Source: Phyto melanocephala | Lineage: Eukaryota > Arthropoda > Insecta > Diptera > Rhinophoridae | DNA: 64,000 nt | Reading direction: 5' to 3' | NCBI GenBank assembly: GCA_941918925.1 | Contig: OW799233.1 | Coordinates: forward strand, 154,794,845 to 154,858,844 | Part shown: in pieces, positions 34,729-46,442 of the stretch | How the letters are laid out: each line of letters begins with the position of its first letter | How positions within the stretch are numbered: position 1 is the stretch's first letter | The notes under the pieces: model-generated | Seen by the model: the letters and a program-made list of their open reading frames with translations, nothing else | What the model was told of the DNA's origin: nothing | Database searches by the model: none | Made by a program: the position numbers and the translations under genes

Positions 34729-37030
34729 TCTATATGCTAGGGAACTCATTACAACAAAAGCCAATTTGAAAATAGATGTGTAGTATGTAGTGGGTGCTCT
34801 TTGTGTGCACTAAGAGTCATTGCGTTAATAATATTATTTGTATAAACATAATTGTTCATATATATGTATATAAAAGTATGAATAATTTAAATATATTACA
34901 GCAAACGTTTGTCCGCTCTACATTCGACATTTTAAAATACACATAACTACAATAATGCAAAAACATTTACTGCCCTATTTATAAAAGTTATTAAAGGTTT
35001 ATAACGGGTTTATTAAACTCATTTTCTATGGAAATTTAACTTATAAACCTCTTATAAAGCTCTTTAAATTTTAATGAATTAGACCGTTAAAGTTTACAGA
35101 AAATTTGACAAAAAAGCGGGATGTTTGTTCACTATTTAATGAACTAGTGTATTAAAGTTTATCTACCATATTACAGGTAGACCTCTCGGTAGGACGGTTG
35201 TGCTGACTGTACAATGTTCGAAACGCGCAGAAAGTTGCCCGAAAAGAAGTCGAAAAGAAGTCGAAAAGAAGTGGACGCGCTATAATATGAACCAATTTTT
35301 ACCAAGGCTCAGATTTTTAGGTTTTTATAAATTTTCTATTTTTTAATTAAATGTCTGAAAAAATTACCTGTGTGTTTTTTAATTTTTTAAAATTTTTATT
35401 TTGCTTTGACAATTTGTTCATACTTAGCCGATTTTAAAGTTGTATCAAATGCTTCTACTGCAATATTTGGTTTTATTTTATATGTGGATCGTCTATAAAG
35501 GTATCAAGGGCATCTTGTGTATCGCCCTAAATTGCAAGAATTTTGCCTTCGTTAGAATTATTTTCAAAATTATTATTCCATTCTTTTGAAAAGACAGGGA
35601 TCTCTAAACTTTTAAAATTGTGTTAAATGTTAGAACATCAAATCTTGTATATAACAAACTTGTGGGCTGAGGAAGACAAGCTGCTCTCTACTCCAGCTCT
35701 TTTATATCTGTTTGCCAGATTTCTTTTAAGATATTTAAAAAAATGTTATCATTGGGGTCCCAATAATTAGATACTAAATTCAAATTTTTTTTTTAATTGC
35801 TTGCTAACATACATTTCTGTAAAATACTTGATTCACTGTCAAATTTGTAATTTTATTTTATTAATAAATAAGTTTCGTTGGTATGTTTACGGTAAAAATA
35901 TCAAGAAACAAATAAGTATCGTGCGGCCCTAACAAATTTAAAAAAGAAGTTTGAAATCTAAAACAATTTGTATTTGAAAATGTTGTTCACATTTAAGAGT
36001 TTTTGGTCTTTGGTCAGAGTTAATATTAGTCAATACAAAATAAAAGTGTTCACGTTTTCTGGTTTTGTAAATGTTTCCGGTTTTTTTCGGTTTTTGAGTG
36101 CACAGTTATTTGATAAAATAATTTTTACTAAATAAGTGACAGCCAATTTGACAGATGTAGCTTCAGCCATATTGTTGCTTTTAACTGTCAAAGTTCAAGA
36201 CCCCTATTGTAAGACCCTAAAGTTACTATTTAATTGAAATTATGCGTATGTGTTATATTGGTCTTAGTTTAATAACTAAATAATTGATTGAGATGCACTA
36301 ATTTAAAAAAATTTTAATTTTCTAAAATTCTTTTTATATAAAAAATTTACAACAGAAAGTTTTTTTATTAAAGAAATCTTACTAAAAAACGATTTTAAAT
36401 AAGAAGTTTTTCAAAATTCACTTAATATATTAACGGAAATAAAAAAAACAACGGCTGGAGGACATTAAAAATTCGTCACTGCAGAACATAACATCGCTAC
36501 TGGTTTATAAACTGCCTGTTGTGTGTGAAAAAAAAAGAAATCCTTATTTAAGCAAAATGTCAGACAACTGCTGCTGAAGACCAAAACGCACAACACAAAA
36601 TCAGCATTCGGAGCGACACTAACATTTGTGTCAACTGTTTTAGCTGCCAAACACATAATTCCCTTAATATGGTAACATATTTTGATTGATGGCTTGTTTT
36701 CTACATCGAAATTGTTAAATTGTACGACGACGAAAAAGAATTAAATTTAAAACATAAATTTCTTTTCAAAGCCTTGCAGATTTTTTGTTAGGAAAATGTT
36801 TTTCTTTTTCTTAATGCTTTAATAAAATACGAGATTCTTACAAAGAACCTCTTATGCTTGTGTAAAGGATAGAGTGGAATCGCAATTTTATGGCCGTAAT
36901 AGTATCAGACGTTTTTATAGAGGATTTAATCAGATTTTTCTCCTTTAATTCTGGGATATTTTTAGTTAAAAATTATTTAAATTTTGCAAAAATTTTCATT
37001 TATTTTAAATGACAAAAAAAAAAAAAAACA
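34729..37030. other. AT-rich interval, nothing recognised
   Basis: No gene or repeat end is supported. Contains a short threefold repeat of GAAAAGAAGTC near 35238-35270. Confidence 0.4.
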
Positions 37031-37490
37031 AAATATTAAAATATTTGCTCAAACTAAAAGTTTGCTTACCTAAGCGTGTTTATTTGTTTTGGGTGTCATT
37101 TTAGTTTTTTTTTATTTTGCTGCTTTCGATAACAAACGAAAAAAATATTGAAAATTATTTACAGTTAACCCTTACATGATCAACATAAGCATCATTAAAA
37201 TAATTTTTTTTATAAATACGAGTAGAAAATATATCGCAGATTTTTCATAAAAAAAAAATTAAAAAATATTAAAATATTTGCTCAAACTAAAAGTTTGCTT
37301 ACCTAAGCGTGTTTATTTGTTTTGGGTGTCATTTTAGTTTTTTTTTATTTTGCTGCTTTCGATAACAAACGAAAAAAATATTAAAAATTATTTACAGTTA
37401 ACCCTTACATGATCAACATAAGCATCATTAAAATAATTTTTTTTATAAATACGAGTAGAAAATATATCGCAGATTTTTCATAAAAAACTT
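37031..37490. repeat. 233-bp tandem duplication
   Basis: AAATATTAAAATATTTGC starts at 37031 and again at 37264. The following about 225 bp are almost identical, including 'cacctaagcgtg'-like 'ttacctaagcgtgtttatttg', 'cgataacaaacgaaaaaaat' and 'acatgatcaacataagcatc'. The only clear difference is one G/A change. Such identity implies a very recent duplication or an assembly artefact. Confidence 0.9.
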
Positions 37491-37504
37491 ATTATATAAT
37501 TTTT

Positions 37505-38758
37505 TTCTCGGCCAAGTGACAAGGATATCAATCTCAAATAAAACAAAGAATTTTCAGAGAATTATTCAAATACTTTTTTATTATGATACAAGGTTCTATG
37601 ACAATTATGTGTGAAATTAAATAACGGCCAGATGCTCGCCACGACTTCGGTGGTATACTTCTATTCGATAATCCATTTTTTCAATGACTCTAAGCCATAA
37701 TTGAGGTTTAATGTCGTTTATGTGCCGAATTATCTCTGCTTTTAGCTTCTGAATTATTCTTGGCTTATTGACGTACACTTTTTCTTTTTAATATCTCCAA
37801 AGAATGAAGTTTAACGGTGTCAATTCACATGATAGTGGCGGCTAGTTAACTTCGTCACGACCATGGAATTTCTCGCGCAAAAGGAGTCACTGTTTCGTTG
37901 GCTGAGCGGTAAGTGGCACCATCTTGTTGATACCTCATATCGTCTATATTCTCAATCTCTGGCCTCAAGAAGTCTATTATCATCTCGCGATAGCCAACAC
38001 CACTCACGGTTACTGCTTGGTCGACCTTATTTTCGAAGAAGTATGGCCCGGCGATGACGGCAGCCCATAAACCGCATCAAACAGTCACTGTTTGCAAATG
38101 CATCGGCTTTTCAGCAATTCTCGTATATTCTAATTTGCCCAAATACAGTTATTCTGCTTGTTGCAAAGCCGCTGAGGTAAAAGTGTGTCTGTCGTTGCTG
38201 AAGATGATTTTTTTTTGTAAAGTCACCATTCACAGCTGTCTGTGCTACCAACTATTCGGTGTATTAACCTTGAAATGGTCAGTAAGCTTCAGCTCTTGAG
38301 TCAATTGAACCTTGTAACCGTGTAAATTCAAATCCTTTTTCAAAAAACGCTTTAGTGATGTTCAATTGATGGGCACCACGACGAGTTGAAGTTGCTATAT
38401 TATCACGAACAACAGCAATGTTTTCCGCAGAACTAATTGAGCGAGCATGCATGGGTGTTTACACATTTCCTGCTGACCCGGTTTGCTGAAATTTGCGCAC
38501 GATTCTCCCGATTGTGAACACGTTTAGTCATTTATGCTGGCCAAAACAATCTCGAAGTGCACGAAATGAATTCTGATTTGAATGCCTTTTTTCATGAAAC
38601 GCTATAACAATTTAAACGCGCTGCTCAATTGTGTACCTCCTCTCCGTGGCTGAATTTGTCAAACACTGAAACAAACAAATGTCAAATCAAGTTGGGCAAA
38701 AAGCTTATGCGTTAGGCTGTGACACAAATAACATTGTGAATTATAATTGGACCACCAT
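37505..38758 (-). pseudogene. DD41D-type transposon, decayed copy (TIR GGTGGTCCAAT)
   Basis: The right end read inward gives ATGGTGGTCCAATTATAA, the same TIR as the element at 61507-62741. The left end is degenerate near 37505. Leftward translation in scattered frames gives KRVHNRENRAQIS, then ATSTRRGAHQLNITKAF, then RFMGCRHRRAI. The C-terminal part with PPKSW-like residues is at about 37630-37670. Many stops and shifts make it a clear relic. It is colinear with the 61507 copy over its whole length. Confidence 0.75.
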
Positions 38759-39254
38759 ATATTTTTGACAAGAGCTATAATATGAAATTCTGGGTGGCAA
38801 CATCTACATTAACACATTATAATAATATTTGGCTTCAATAGTCTTGACAGATAGAAAATATAATAATTTCAGTAAGAAATAAAAAGCCAATGACAAGAAA
38901 TGTTTCATTACAGTCTAACAAATACAGTTTGTTCGAAAAACTGAAAAAGGTACAAAGAAAACATTTTTTATTTTCAGAAAATTTTAACGAAAATAAAAAC
39001 AAAATTAAAAAATCTAAAAATTAATTGATTCAATGTCTTAGACATTAATAGGCAAGTCGATTTCTTGTTGCCATTAGAAAGGAATTTTCTAGATCTTACT
39101 AAAATCGGGTTAGTATCTTAGGAGTTATAAGCGTTTCAAGTTGCTACTAACACATAAGCCAATCACATGTATGTAACAAAACAAAAAACAAACAAAGTAA
39201 TGCGTGTTGATACAAATTATTTCTGTAAAAAGAGTGGTTTATGTGTGTCATATC
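38759..39254. other. AT-rich interval, nothing recognised
   Basis: No feature is supported. Confidence 0.4.
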
Positions 39255-39507
39255 AGGTGGCCCAAAAGTCACCATAAATTACGTTTTCGTTGACATATTT
39301 TTTGTTTATTTTTTTGGATGATAAAGAAAACAAAATTAAAATTTTTTACACAAAGTATGGAAAACAACCTCCGTTTTCAGTTTCGCAAAGACGGGCTCAT
39401 TTTAGAGCATTTTCCATTATATGTTTTAAAATGTGCGGCTGAGGAGCTCAAATTTCTACAACAATGTTGGCCTTTATTTCAAAGATTGCATCAGGATTGT
39501 TCACGTA

Positions 39508-40805
39508 AAGAATGAGATCAGTGAAACCTTAACACACATTTTTAATTCCACCTTTCTTCATGCACAAAAAATATAACTGTTTATGATCAAGTTTGCATTT
39601 AAAAACTTGTCAAATTATGTGTACAAAATAATAGCATAATCGGATTATTAGTTTGTTTGAAAATGGATTCCGAAGAAAAAGTGCGTGAAAAAATAATAAC
39701 AATTTTTTTAAAAAATCCCAGTCGTACTTACAAATCTATTGCAAATGAGATAAAGGTGTCACGACAAACAGTTTCGCGTGTGATAAAAGTGTATAACGAA
39801 CGTCGTAGTATTAAAAGGAAAGCTGGAAGTGGAGCTAAAAAAGATATAACTGACCCACAGTTAGCTTCAAAGATTGTTAGTCTTCTAAACCAAAATCCCA
39901 ACCTCTCAAACCGTAAAGCCGCCTTAAAAGCAAACTGTTCCGATTTTTTTGTAAGGAAGGTTAAAAGATATGAAGGCCTTAAGTCCTACAAGGTTCAGAA
40001 AGTGCCAGACAGAAATTCGAAGAAAAACTTGGATGCAAAAAGTCGTGCCAAAGAACTGCTTAGAAATTTTATCAACAAATATGAGTGTTGTATTATGGAT
40101 GATGAGACTTACGTTCTGGCCGACTTTTCTCAGCTCCCAGGGCGAAGTTATTATGTGGCCGATGGAAGAGGTAATGTCGATGACCAATTTAAGTTCCAAA
40201 AAAAGACAAAGTTTCCAAAGAAGTACTTAGTTTGGCAAGCTATATGCACGTGCGGAGAAAGAAGCAGTAAATTTATTACTACTGGGACTATCAACACTGA
40301 TATTTACATCAAGGAGTGCTTGCAGAAGAGGTTGCTTCCATTCATACGAAAACACAATAAGTCAACATATTTTTGGCCCGACCTAGCGTCGTGTCATTAT
40401 AGTAAATCTGCAGCAGAATGGTATGAAACAAATAATATAGTGGTAGTGCCAAAAGAAGCAAATCCACCTAATTGTCCAGAACTAAGGCCCATCGAACGTT
40501 ACTGGGCTTTAGTCAAAAGAGTGCTGAAGGATACAAAACAAGTTGCTAATACTACTAAATTTTTTTCCCAGAAATGGTCTTATTCCAGCAATAAAGTTAC
40601 TAAGGATACCATCAAAACCCTCATGGTCTCAATTCCGGAAAAGGTGAAACAGTTCATCAAAAAAAGATGAATTTTTACAAAAAGCATTAATATTTTAATT
40701 TACTGTTATTTTATTGTTAAACCACGCTATTTTCATTTAAATGGATTAATTCGTTTTAAAGTTATTGCGTTTTATTCGTGTTAGGGTTTTATCGATCTCA
40801 TTCTT
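39508..40805 (+). mobile_element. Complete DD37E (ITmD37E-like) transposon 2
   Basis: The left TIR begins AAGAATGAGATCAGTGAAAC at 39508. The right end read inward begins AAGAATGAGATCGATAAAAC at 40805. The match runs about 28 bp with a few differences. TA flanks both ends (39506-39507 and 40806-40807). The element is 1,298 bp with one intact ORF. The TIR sequence is unrelated to that of transposon 1 at 31196, so these are two subfamilies. Confidence 0.92.
39657..40670 (+). CDS. DD37E Tc1/mariner-superfamily transposase
   Basis: A 337-residue protein expected to bind its own TIRs and catalyse cut-and-paste transposition. The N-terminal helix-turn-helix spans about residues 7-50 (SIANEIKVSRQTVSRVIKVY). 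A second DNA-binding segment spans about 66-110 (ITDPQLASKIVSLL), followed by a basic linker (KNLDAKSRAKELL). Catalytic residues are D149 in IMDDETY, D242 in FWPDLASCHY and E280 in CPELRPIERYW, with 37 residues between D242 and E280. Translation could start at Met1 (39657) or Met3 (39663); the other DD37E protein aligns better with the latter. No stop or frameshift is present. The C-terminus ends KVKQFIKKR. It diverges from the copy at 31280 throughout, so it is not a recent duplicate. Confidence 0.92.
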   Translation: MKMDSEEKVREKIITIFLKNPSRTYKSIANEIKVSRQTVSRVIKVYNERRSIKRKAGSGAKKDITDPQLASKIVSLLNQNPNLSNRKAALKANCSDFFVRKVKRYEGLKSYKVQKVPDRNSKKNLDAKSRAKELLRNFINKYECCIMDDETYVLADFSQLPGRSYYVADGRGNVDDQFKFQKKTKFPKKYLVWQAICTCGERSSKFITTGTINTDIYIKECLQKRLLPFIRKHNKSTYFWPDLASCHYSKSAAEWYETNNIVVVPKEANPPNCPELRPIERYWALVKRVLKDTKQVANTTKFFSQKWSYSSNKVTKDTIKTLMVSIPEKVKQFIKKR

Positions 40806-41700
40806 TAGCTAACTCAACAATATAAATCCAAAGAAAATAGTCGGTTGGTGACAAATCTGGCGAACGCTTCGGCCAATTAATTTTCGAATTTCTGATTATT
40901 CACTCTCCAAAAATTCGACTTAAAAGTGTCATTGTGTATTCGGTATTGTGAGCAGTGGCTGCATCCTGCGGAATTCACATCTTAGGCCTGTTTTAAAAAT
41001 GTTCTATCATATTGATCTTCATTTACGGTTATATCACTTCCATCTTAATTAACTAAGACCCAATGATATTTGCAGATGTAATGCCAGACCATACTATACA
41101 CCTTATAGGGTGCAATTGGTGTTGATAAATGGCTTTTAGATTTCCTAATCCCTAGAACCTATAGCTCTGCTTATTAACAAAGACATTCATATTAACATGA
41201 GCGTCATCGCTCATAATCAGTTTTTGAATAAAATTGTTTTTATTTATGGCCAAGTGTTGAAATTTAACTGTAATATTGATCTATTGGTTTTAGTTCTTGC
41301 ATCAATTTAAGGTGCAATGGAAATAATAGTAAATTTTTTTAAGTAAATCATTGGGACGTACGATCTATTCGTAGCTGGGCAGAATTCCTTCTTATAGATG
41401 TTGTTAGTGTTTCGTTAACACTTTGCTCTACACGTTTAATATTTTCCGCATTGCAAATTAAATGTGATCTACCTGTTCGAGACAAACTTAACGGTGTCAC
41501 GTTGGTGGTGACAATGAACTAAGCAACCATTCATTGAATTAGGGGGAAAATCACTGACGTTAAAATACCGACGATATGCTCTTTGCGACAAAATAATTGA
41601 TGGATAATTTAAAAAATAAAATTCTTTGTGCAGTTGTGAATCTCTCTATAATTTATTCTCCAAATGTTTTTGTGGGGACTAGCAAAGCGGTTCAGGTTCG

Positions 41701-42779
41701 GCTGGTATTTCGTTAAAGGGCAATTTATTAAATATTTTCTATAAATAAATTAAACTTTAAAATAGAAAGCTAAAAACGAAAGCTACAAAGTGAATTTCTA
41801 GAAAATCATAAAAATTAAAACTAAAAAATTAAAACTAACAATTTATTGAAAATTTTCTAAAAAAAATTAATACTTTTTTAAAAAGAAAGGCAACAGTTTG
41901 AACAGGTTGAATCTTACAATATTTGTGTTTCCTTTCAACTTTTAGGGTTAATTTTGAAAAACATTTTTTGCTTCATAATGAAAAAACATTGTTATTTTTT
42001 TTTTTTTTGGATACCAAAAAGAAAAATCAGTAGCGTTTATTTTTGCAGTTGGTTGGCAACTTATTTTCTTTGCATTTATATTCATGCTTATTGTAATACA
42101 AGCCCCGAGAGCTATAGTATGTGTGTTTGTAAACCTGCTCCTTGGTAGCCTTTATAAAGTTTTTTCTATTCTAGTCCTTTAGACAATTTTTTTGTTGTCT
42201 TTACCGCCATTTGACATTATCATGTAATAGTTTGGCAATTGTCGTCGCGATTTTCTTTTGTTGTTTCTTCTCTTTAGATAATTTAATGAAAAAATTTTCC
42301 TCTTCACTGATTGACATTTGCTTAGAACTTTTGTGGTGGTTACTGGTGTGTGTATGTTAAAATTAAACTAGTACACAATAGAGGAGATGAAATTTGTATA
42401 TGAACAAAAATTCTTTTGTTGACAAATACATATACTTTTAATGTCCAACTCGTTTCTTTGCACTAGTCTAATATGATATTTAGTTTTTCCGCGTCCACGC
42501 CTTTTGTTGCATACATTTTTGCGCTTAACAAAAGAATAGTAAATGGCTTAAATTAGAATGTGTAAAAATGTCGCTTGCGATAATAGATTAAATTTTTATT
42601 TAAATGAAATTCATTTTCATTTTAAATGTTAAAAGTAATTTGGTTTAATCAAATAAATTGCATAAAGAATATTTTCACGAAAATGTTAAAGAGACTAAAA
42701 GTATGCAACACTTAAGAAGGAATTTTAATTGTCCCAACAATTAGGCAGTTTTAAATGTAATGCCAAAGTGTCATGGTCA
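41701..42779. other. AT-rich interval, nothing recognised
   Basis: No feature is supported. The short frame at 41954-42148 lacks any domain. Confidence 0.4.
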
Positions 42780-42879
42780 ACCAAAACGTGACATAATTTT
42801 GACTGCTGACAGTTTGAAAGAAAGAATGATTTAACACTGCTACATTAGAAGCGCTGCTGAAGAAAACAAGACTCACATT

Positions 42880-43600
42880 GAAATCTACGGCAGTAACTTT
42901 AATTTATAATGGATCTCTCAGTAAGAATGCCCTTTTTAATTTATAATAAAAAACATGTATTTTTTGAGTTGTTGTGATTTTTTTCATTGGGTTAATACAA
43001 AGAAGACATGTTTTTATGAAGTATAGAATAAAATCTCCGTCGAATGGCCGCCACAGCTCTGAGGGTTGGCCTCTTTTCATGACATTTTTTACAGAGATGT
43101 GTCTGTATCTTACTGATGACTCGATGGATTTGAATTGAAGCGAAGGAATTGTTTCTAGTTTATTCGCATAAAGCCGAGACATTACGAAACTCCTTAAAAT
43201 AAAATCGAACGGAGTTAAATAGCCTAATCTTGGTGGCCAACTGACATTAGAATTTCTTGAGATACCTTGTTTTGAAAATCTTTGCTGCAGTAAATGGAAA
43301 ATGTGCATGGTGGAGCGTCTCGCTTAAATCACATGTCGTCCAGATACACGTCGTCGTGTAAAACCTAAAAAACTACCTTATCACGTGTCTGTTGCGAATA
43401 TCGTTCACAGTCACTGCAATTTTGGCACCATCTTTAGAAAAGTAAGGCCCAATCACGGCGCATCTCATGAATTGCATGACGATTTTCTGAGCCCAAAATT
43501 AGACAATTTTGTGATATCACGAAACCATTGAGATGGCAATGCACCCCATCGGGGAAGATGACTTTTTCGAAAAATTACTCAGCATACATTTTTGTAATAA
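42880..43600 (-). pseudogene. DD41D-type transposase remnant
   Basis: Read leftward, the right part gives DGVHCHLNGFVISQNCLILG and SENRHAIHEM, resembling the block after the first catalytic Asp (HFHLNGYVNKQNCRIW type). The long frame 43308-42904 gives FSKQGISRNSNVSWPPRLGY, then LTPFDFILRSFVMSRLYANK, containing the third catalytic Asp (TPFD) and the start of the C-terminal tail. The region around the second catalytic Asp is missing, and shifts separate the blocks. No TIRs were identified. Confidence 0.75.
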
Positions 43601-43964
43601 GTTTTCACAATTATAACGCTTTATTTACAAAGCATAGCCCTCTCAATATATCAAATACATTTTTACAATTGCCTTCCGCTGTGTAATATTGTGTGTCATA
43701 AATAATAATGAACCAGTTTTGTTTTTTTATTGAACAATATTTTAAGACAATTTGTTACTCCACCAGCCACAATGATTTGAATTGGTATTTGAAAAAAGAA
43801 GTATTTTGAAACCAGAAGCGCCGTGTCAAATTCCGTAAATGCTTATCCTTTAATATGTAATTTATAGTTCGGCAAAAATAAAAAGTTTTCCAATAAGTGT
43901 GATATGATTTATTTAAAAGAAAAACACACTTATTGTTAAGGGAAATTCAAAAGTTTTTTATTTA

Positions 43965-44100
43965 ATGTGAAGTACAATCGATACAATTAAGTTCTAAATA
44001 AAACGTCATTCGAATGGCCTCTACGACTTCTACTGCAGGAACGAATTTCCTGAACCCAATTTTCGAGCACTTTTTCCACTAAATCAGGTCGTATGAATGA
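43965..44100 (-). pseudogene. Transposase C-terminal tail fragment
   Basis: Leftward translation gives RPDLVEKVLENWVQEIRSCS, continuing RSRRGHSNDVLF, the typical C-terminal tail of the DD41D-type transposases (ENW..RI..C..SRGGHL..IIF). It lies in the opposite orientation to the fragment immediately to its right. Confidence 0.7.
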
Positions 44101-44104
44101 CACT

Positions 44105-44320
44105 TTCAATGTGTGGTTTTGGGTCTGGTAGAATCATCGGTCCGTGGAAGTTGATCTTGACAACTTTTGGTTCTAACAAGATGGGGCCACACAGCTAATG
44201 CAACAATTGAATTATTGCGAGAAAAGTTTGGAGAATCGGTTATTTAAAGAAATTGCGATATTGAATGCCCTCCAAGAAGTTGTGGTTTAACACCATTAGC
44301 TTATATGCCGCCTTCTTTAT
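44105..44320 (+). pseudogene. DD41D-type transposase catalytic fragment
   Basis: Plus-strand translation across shifts gives FNVWFWVW, then QDGAT with ANATIELLREKFGESVI, then ECPPRSCGLTPLAYMP. The second catalytic Asp (QDGAT) is kept. The third (expected in TPLD) is Ala, as in the relic at 20459. It adjoins a tail fragment in the opposite orientation. Confidence 0.75.
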
Positions 44321-45565
44321 ATCACCGTAGAAGTTTGTATCTTTTTCATACGCCATTTCTTCTACTTCTTTTTCTTTTCCGTTTGGTGTCATTAAAACAA
44401 TTTCAACTTGCAACTGCAGGTTTAATGGAACATTTTCTCAAAACAGAGATTTAATTAAACATTTTAATTGCTAACAAACTAATCAATAATTTCCAATGAA
44501 AATAAAATTGATCTTTCATAAAAAAAGGAGTCATGTTTAATAATAGAATTTTTTCTCAATTAAACATTCTTAAGAATAAACGAATGTTTATTTTTAAACA
44601 CTTATATAAATACAAATGTTTGCCTTAATACTTTGTATTTTGCTTTTTTTTAACTTCCAGACGCCATGAGAATTCAAATGTTAGTTGTAGCATTAAAAGG
44701 ACTCTTTTTGTTTGTTTGTTTGTTTGTTGCACACATACACTTCCGTTTTTTCATGCAGAGTATTAATAACAGAACTTAACTAAATCAACATATCACGCTT
44801 AAACTATTTATCATCATAAGTCATTTCAGTCAACCAATTCATTCATTTATACCTGCATGTCCGGGTGGAAAACAGGAACAAATGAAATACTAAAATGAAA
44901 TATTTTATCGAAGACTATGAACGTAACAGCAGCAAGGAACGAAGAAAATAAATATTACTTTTAAAAATCTTTTCAAGTAACAAAGCGATATCGTAGTTAA
45001 GCACATACATGCACACATTTTCCTTAACAAGACAAGGATTAACTACAGAAACCAGAAACAAAAGTGCATTATAGTTGTAAGCTCCCCTCCGATCGACCGA
45101 CAGTTAAGACAGTAAATGTAAACTTTTGCAACTGACATTCGTACAAATAAAGCTGTTTATTTATGTGTTTTTCCATTGTTGTTGTTGTTGGTGGTGGTTT
45201 AAGTAGGTGTAGTTGTAGTTAAGACATTTAGAAATAAAGGTAACTATATTTAATTTTTGCTTACCAACTAACTTTCTTTTAAAAAACACTCCTCACCCTC
45301 GTTTGACAGAATCATTTCTTCAAAAGAAGCTGCAACCATTTGTCGACATTTTAACTTAAGGGAATTTAGTTTTTCCACAACAAAACAAGTAATACATCCT
45401 TGCAGAGATTCTAAAGGTAAAGAAATGAGCTATACAAAACTTCTTATATGCTGAAGATATGAAAAAAATCACTATTTTTCGTTATAGTTTAAGCAAAATG
45501 TATTTTTCTTTAGAAAATTTTTTATAATTTGTCTAAGAATATTTTTGTTAATTTTTCTTTTCATA
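44321..45565. other. AT-rich interval, nothing recognised
   Basis: Contains a GTTT simple repeat at about 44706-44730. No gene is supported. Confidence 0.4.
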
Positions 45566-45770
45566 GGGTGCCCCGGTGGGGGTTGCGGGTTCGATTCCCG
45601 CCAGAGACTCTGGACTGGTCTGCTTCTCTTTCGCTTCTATTCTATTTATTTCTATTCTTATTCTATTATCCTCTTTATTTCTATATTAAGGCGTCAGAAT
45701 GGACCGTAATGGTCTCCGGGTGAGGGTGTGAGGGTAACTTTGCACCAGCCTTACCTACCTACTTACCTTT
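45566..45770 (+). mobile_element. tRNA-derived SINE, copy 2 (5'-truncated)
   Basis: A perfect B box GGTTCGATTCC lies at 45588-45598 in the context GCGGGTTCGATTCCCGCC, followed by AGAGACTCTGGACTGGTC and CTGCTTCTCTTT, all shared with the copy at 6420-6575. The A-box half is missing. The 3' part carries GGACCGTAATGGTCTCCGGG and a TACC-rich tail (about 45750-45768) not seen in the first copy, so the two may be different subfamilies. Confidence 0.7.
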
Positions 45771-46440
45771 CTTTTCATATATTTAGGTTTAAAGTGTATT
45801 TTTTCTAATGCAATCTACAGTATTTATAATTTGGTTACTTATAGAACACTACATTAGGTTAAGGACGGACCACTATTGCGTCAGTGACGCCTTCACAAAT
45901 TTTTAAAAAAATTTTAATTTTTAAAAACTTAGAAACATTTTTCTTCAAATAATTTTTACAGATTTTTTTTATAGAAAATTTTTGCAAAATTTTTTAACAA
46001 AAAACTAAAAAAAAAATTTCTGTAGAGGACTTGTTTTTAGTAGAAAATTTCTACAAAAAACTTTTATTCAAAATATGTGCAATTAAAAATTTTCGCAAAC
46101 ATTTTATTTTAATTTTTTTTATACAAAACTTTTTCTCCAAATTTTTTCTATAAAAAGTTAAAAAAAAAATTTTTTTTCTGTACAAAATTTTCGTATTTTT
46201 TTTTTAAATTTTTACTTCTATAGAAAATTCTTTTCAATAAATAATTTTTCTTAAATATGTTTTTTATTTTTACTTCTATAAAAAAAATTCTTTTCTTTAA
46301 ACAACTTTTTTTAAATTTTTTTTTCTTGAAAATTTTCACAAAGAAATTTTTTCTCTAGAAAACTTTCTCAAAAACATAAAAAAATCTATAGAAAATTTTC
46401 ACAATAAAATTTTTTCTCAAAAACAGCAATAATTACTTAC
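45771..46440. repeat. AT-rich degenerate minisatellite
   Basis: From about 45960 to 46420 the word TTTTCTATAGAAAATTTT and variants recur every 25-60 bp with runs of A and T. The Lys/Phe-rich frame at 46148-46339 is a by-product. Confidence 0.55.
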
Positions 46441-46442
46441 AA

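Larger units (their letters stand above)
39255..41700 (-). pseudogene. Tc1/mariner-superfamily relic split by the DD37E element
   Basis: The left part (39255-39507) starts with a TIR-like CAGGTGGCCCAAAAGTCACC. Read leftward it encodes YVNNPDAIFEIKANIVVEI and a tail NALK.ARLCETENGG. The right part (40808-41700) encodes KRSPDLSPTDYFLWIYIVE, with the third catalytic Asp. Removing the DD37E transposon and one TA joins IYIVE to SYVNNPDAI, which restores the expected order with one frameshift. The N-terminal half beyond about 41100 is too decayed to read with confidence and no right TIR was found. Confidence 0.75.

Noticed and set aside
42904..43308. 134-residue frame as a novel protein
   Set aside because: Its WPPRLGYLTPFDF segment identifies it as the C-terminal part of a decayed DD41D-type transposase.
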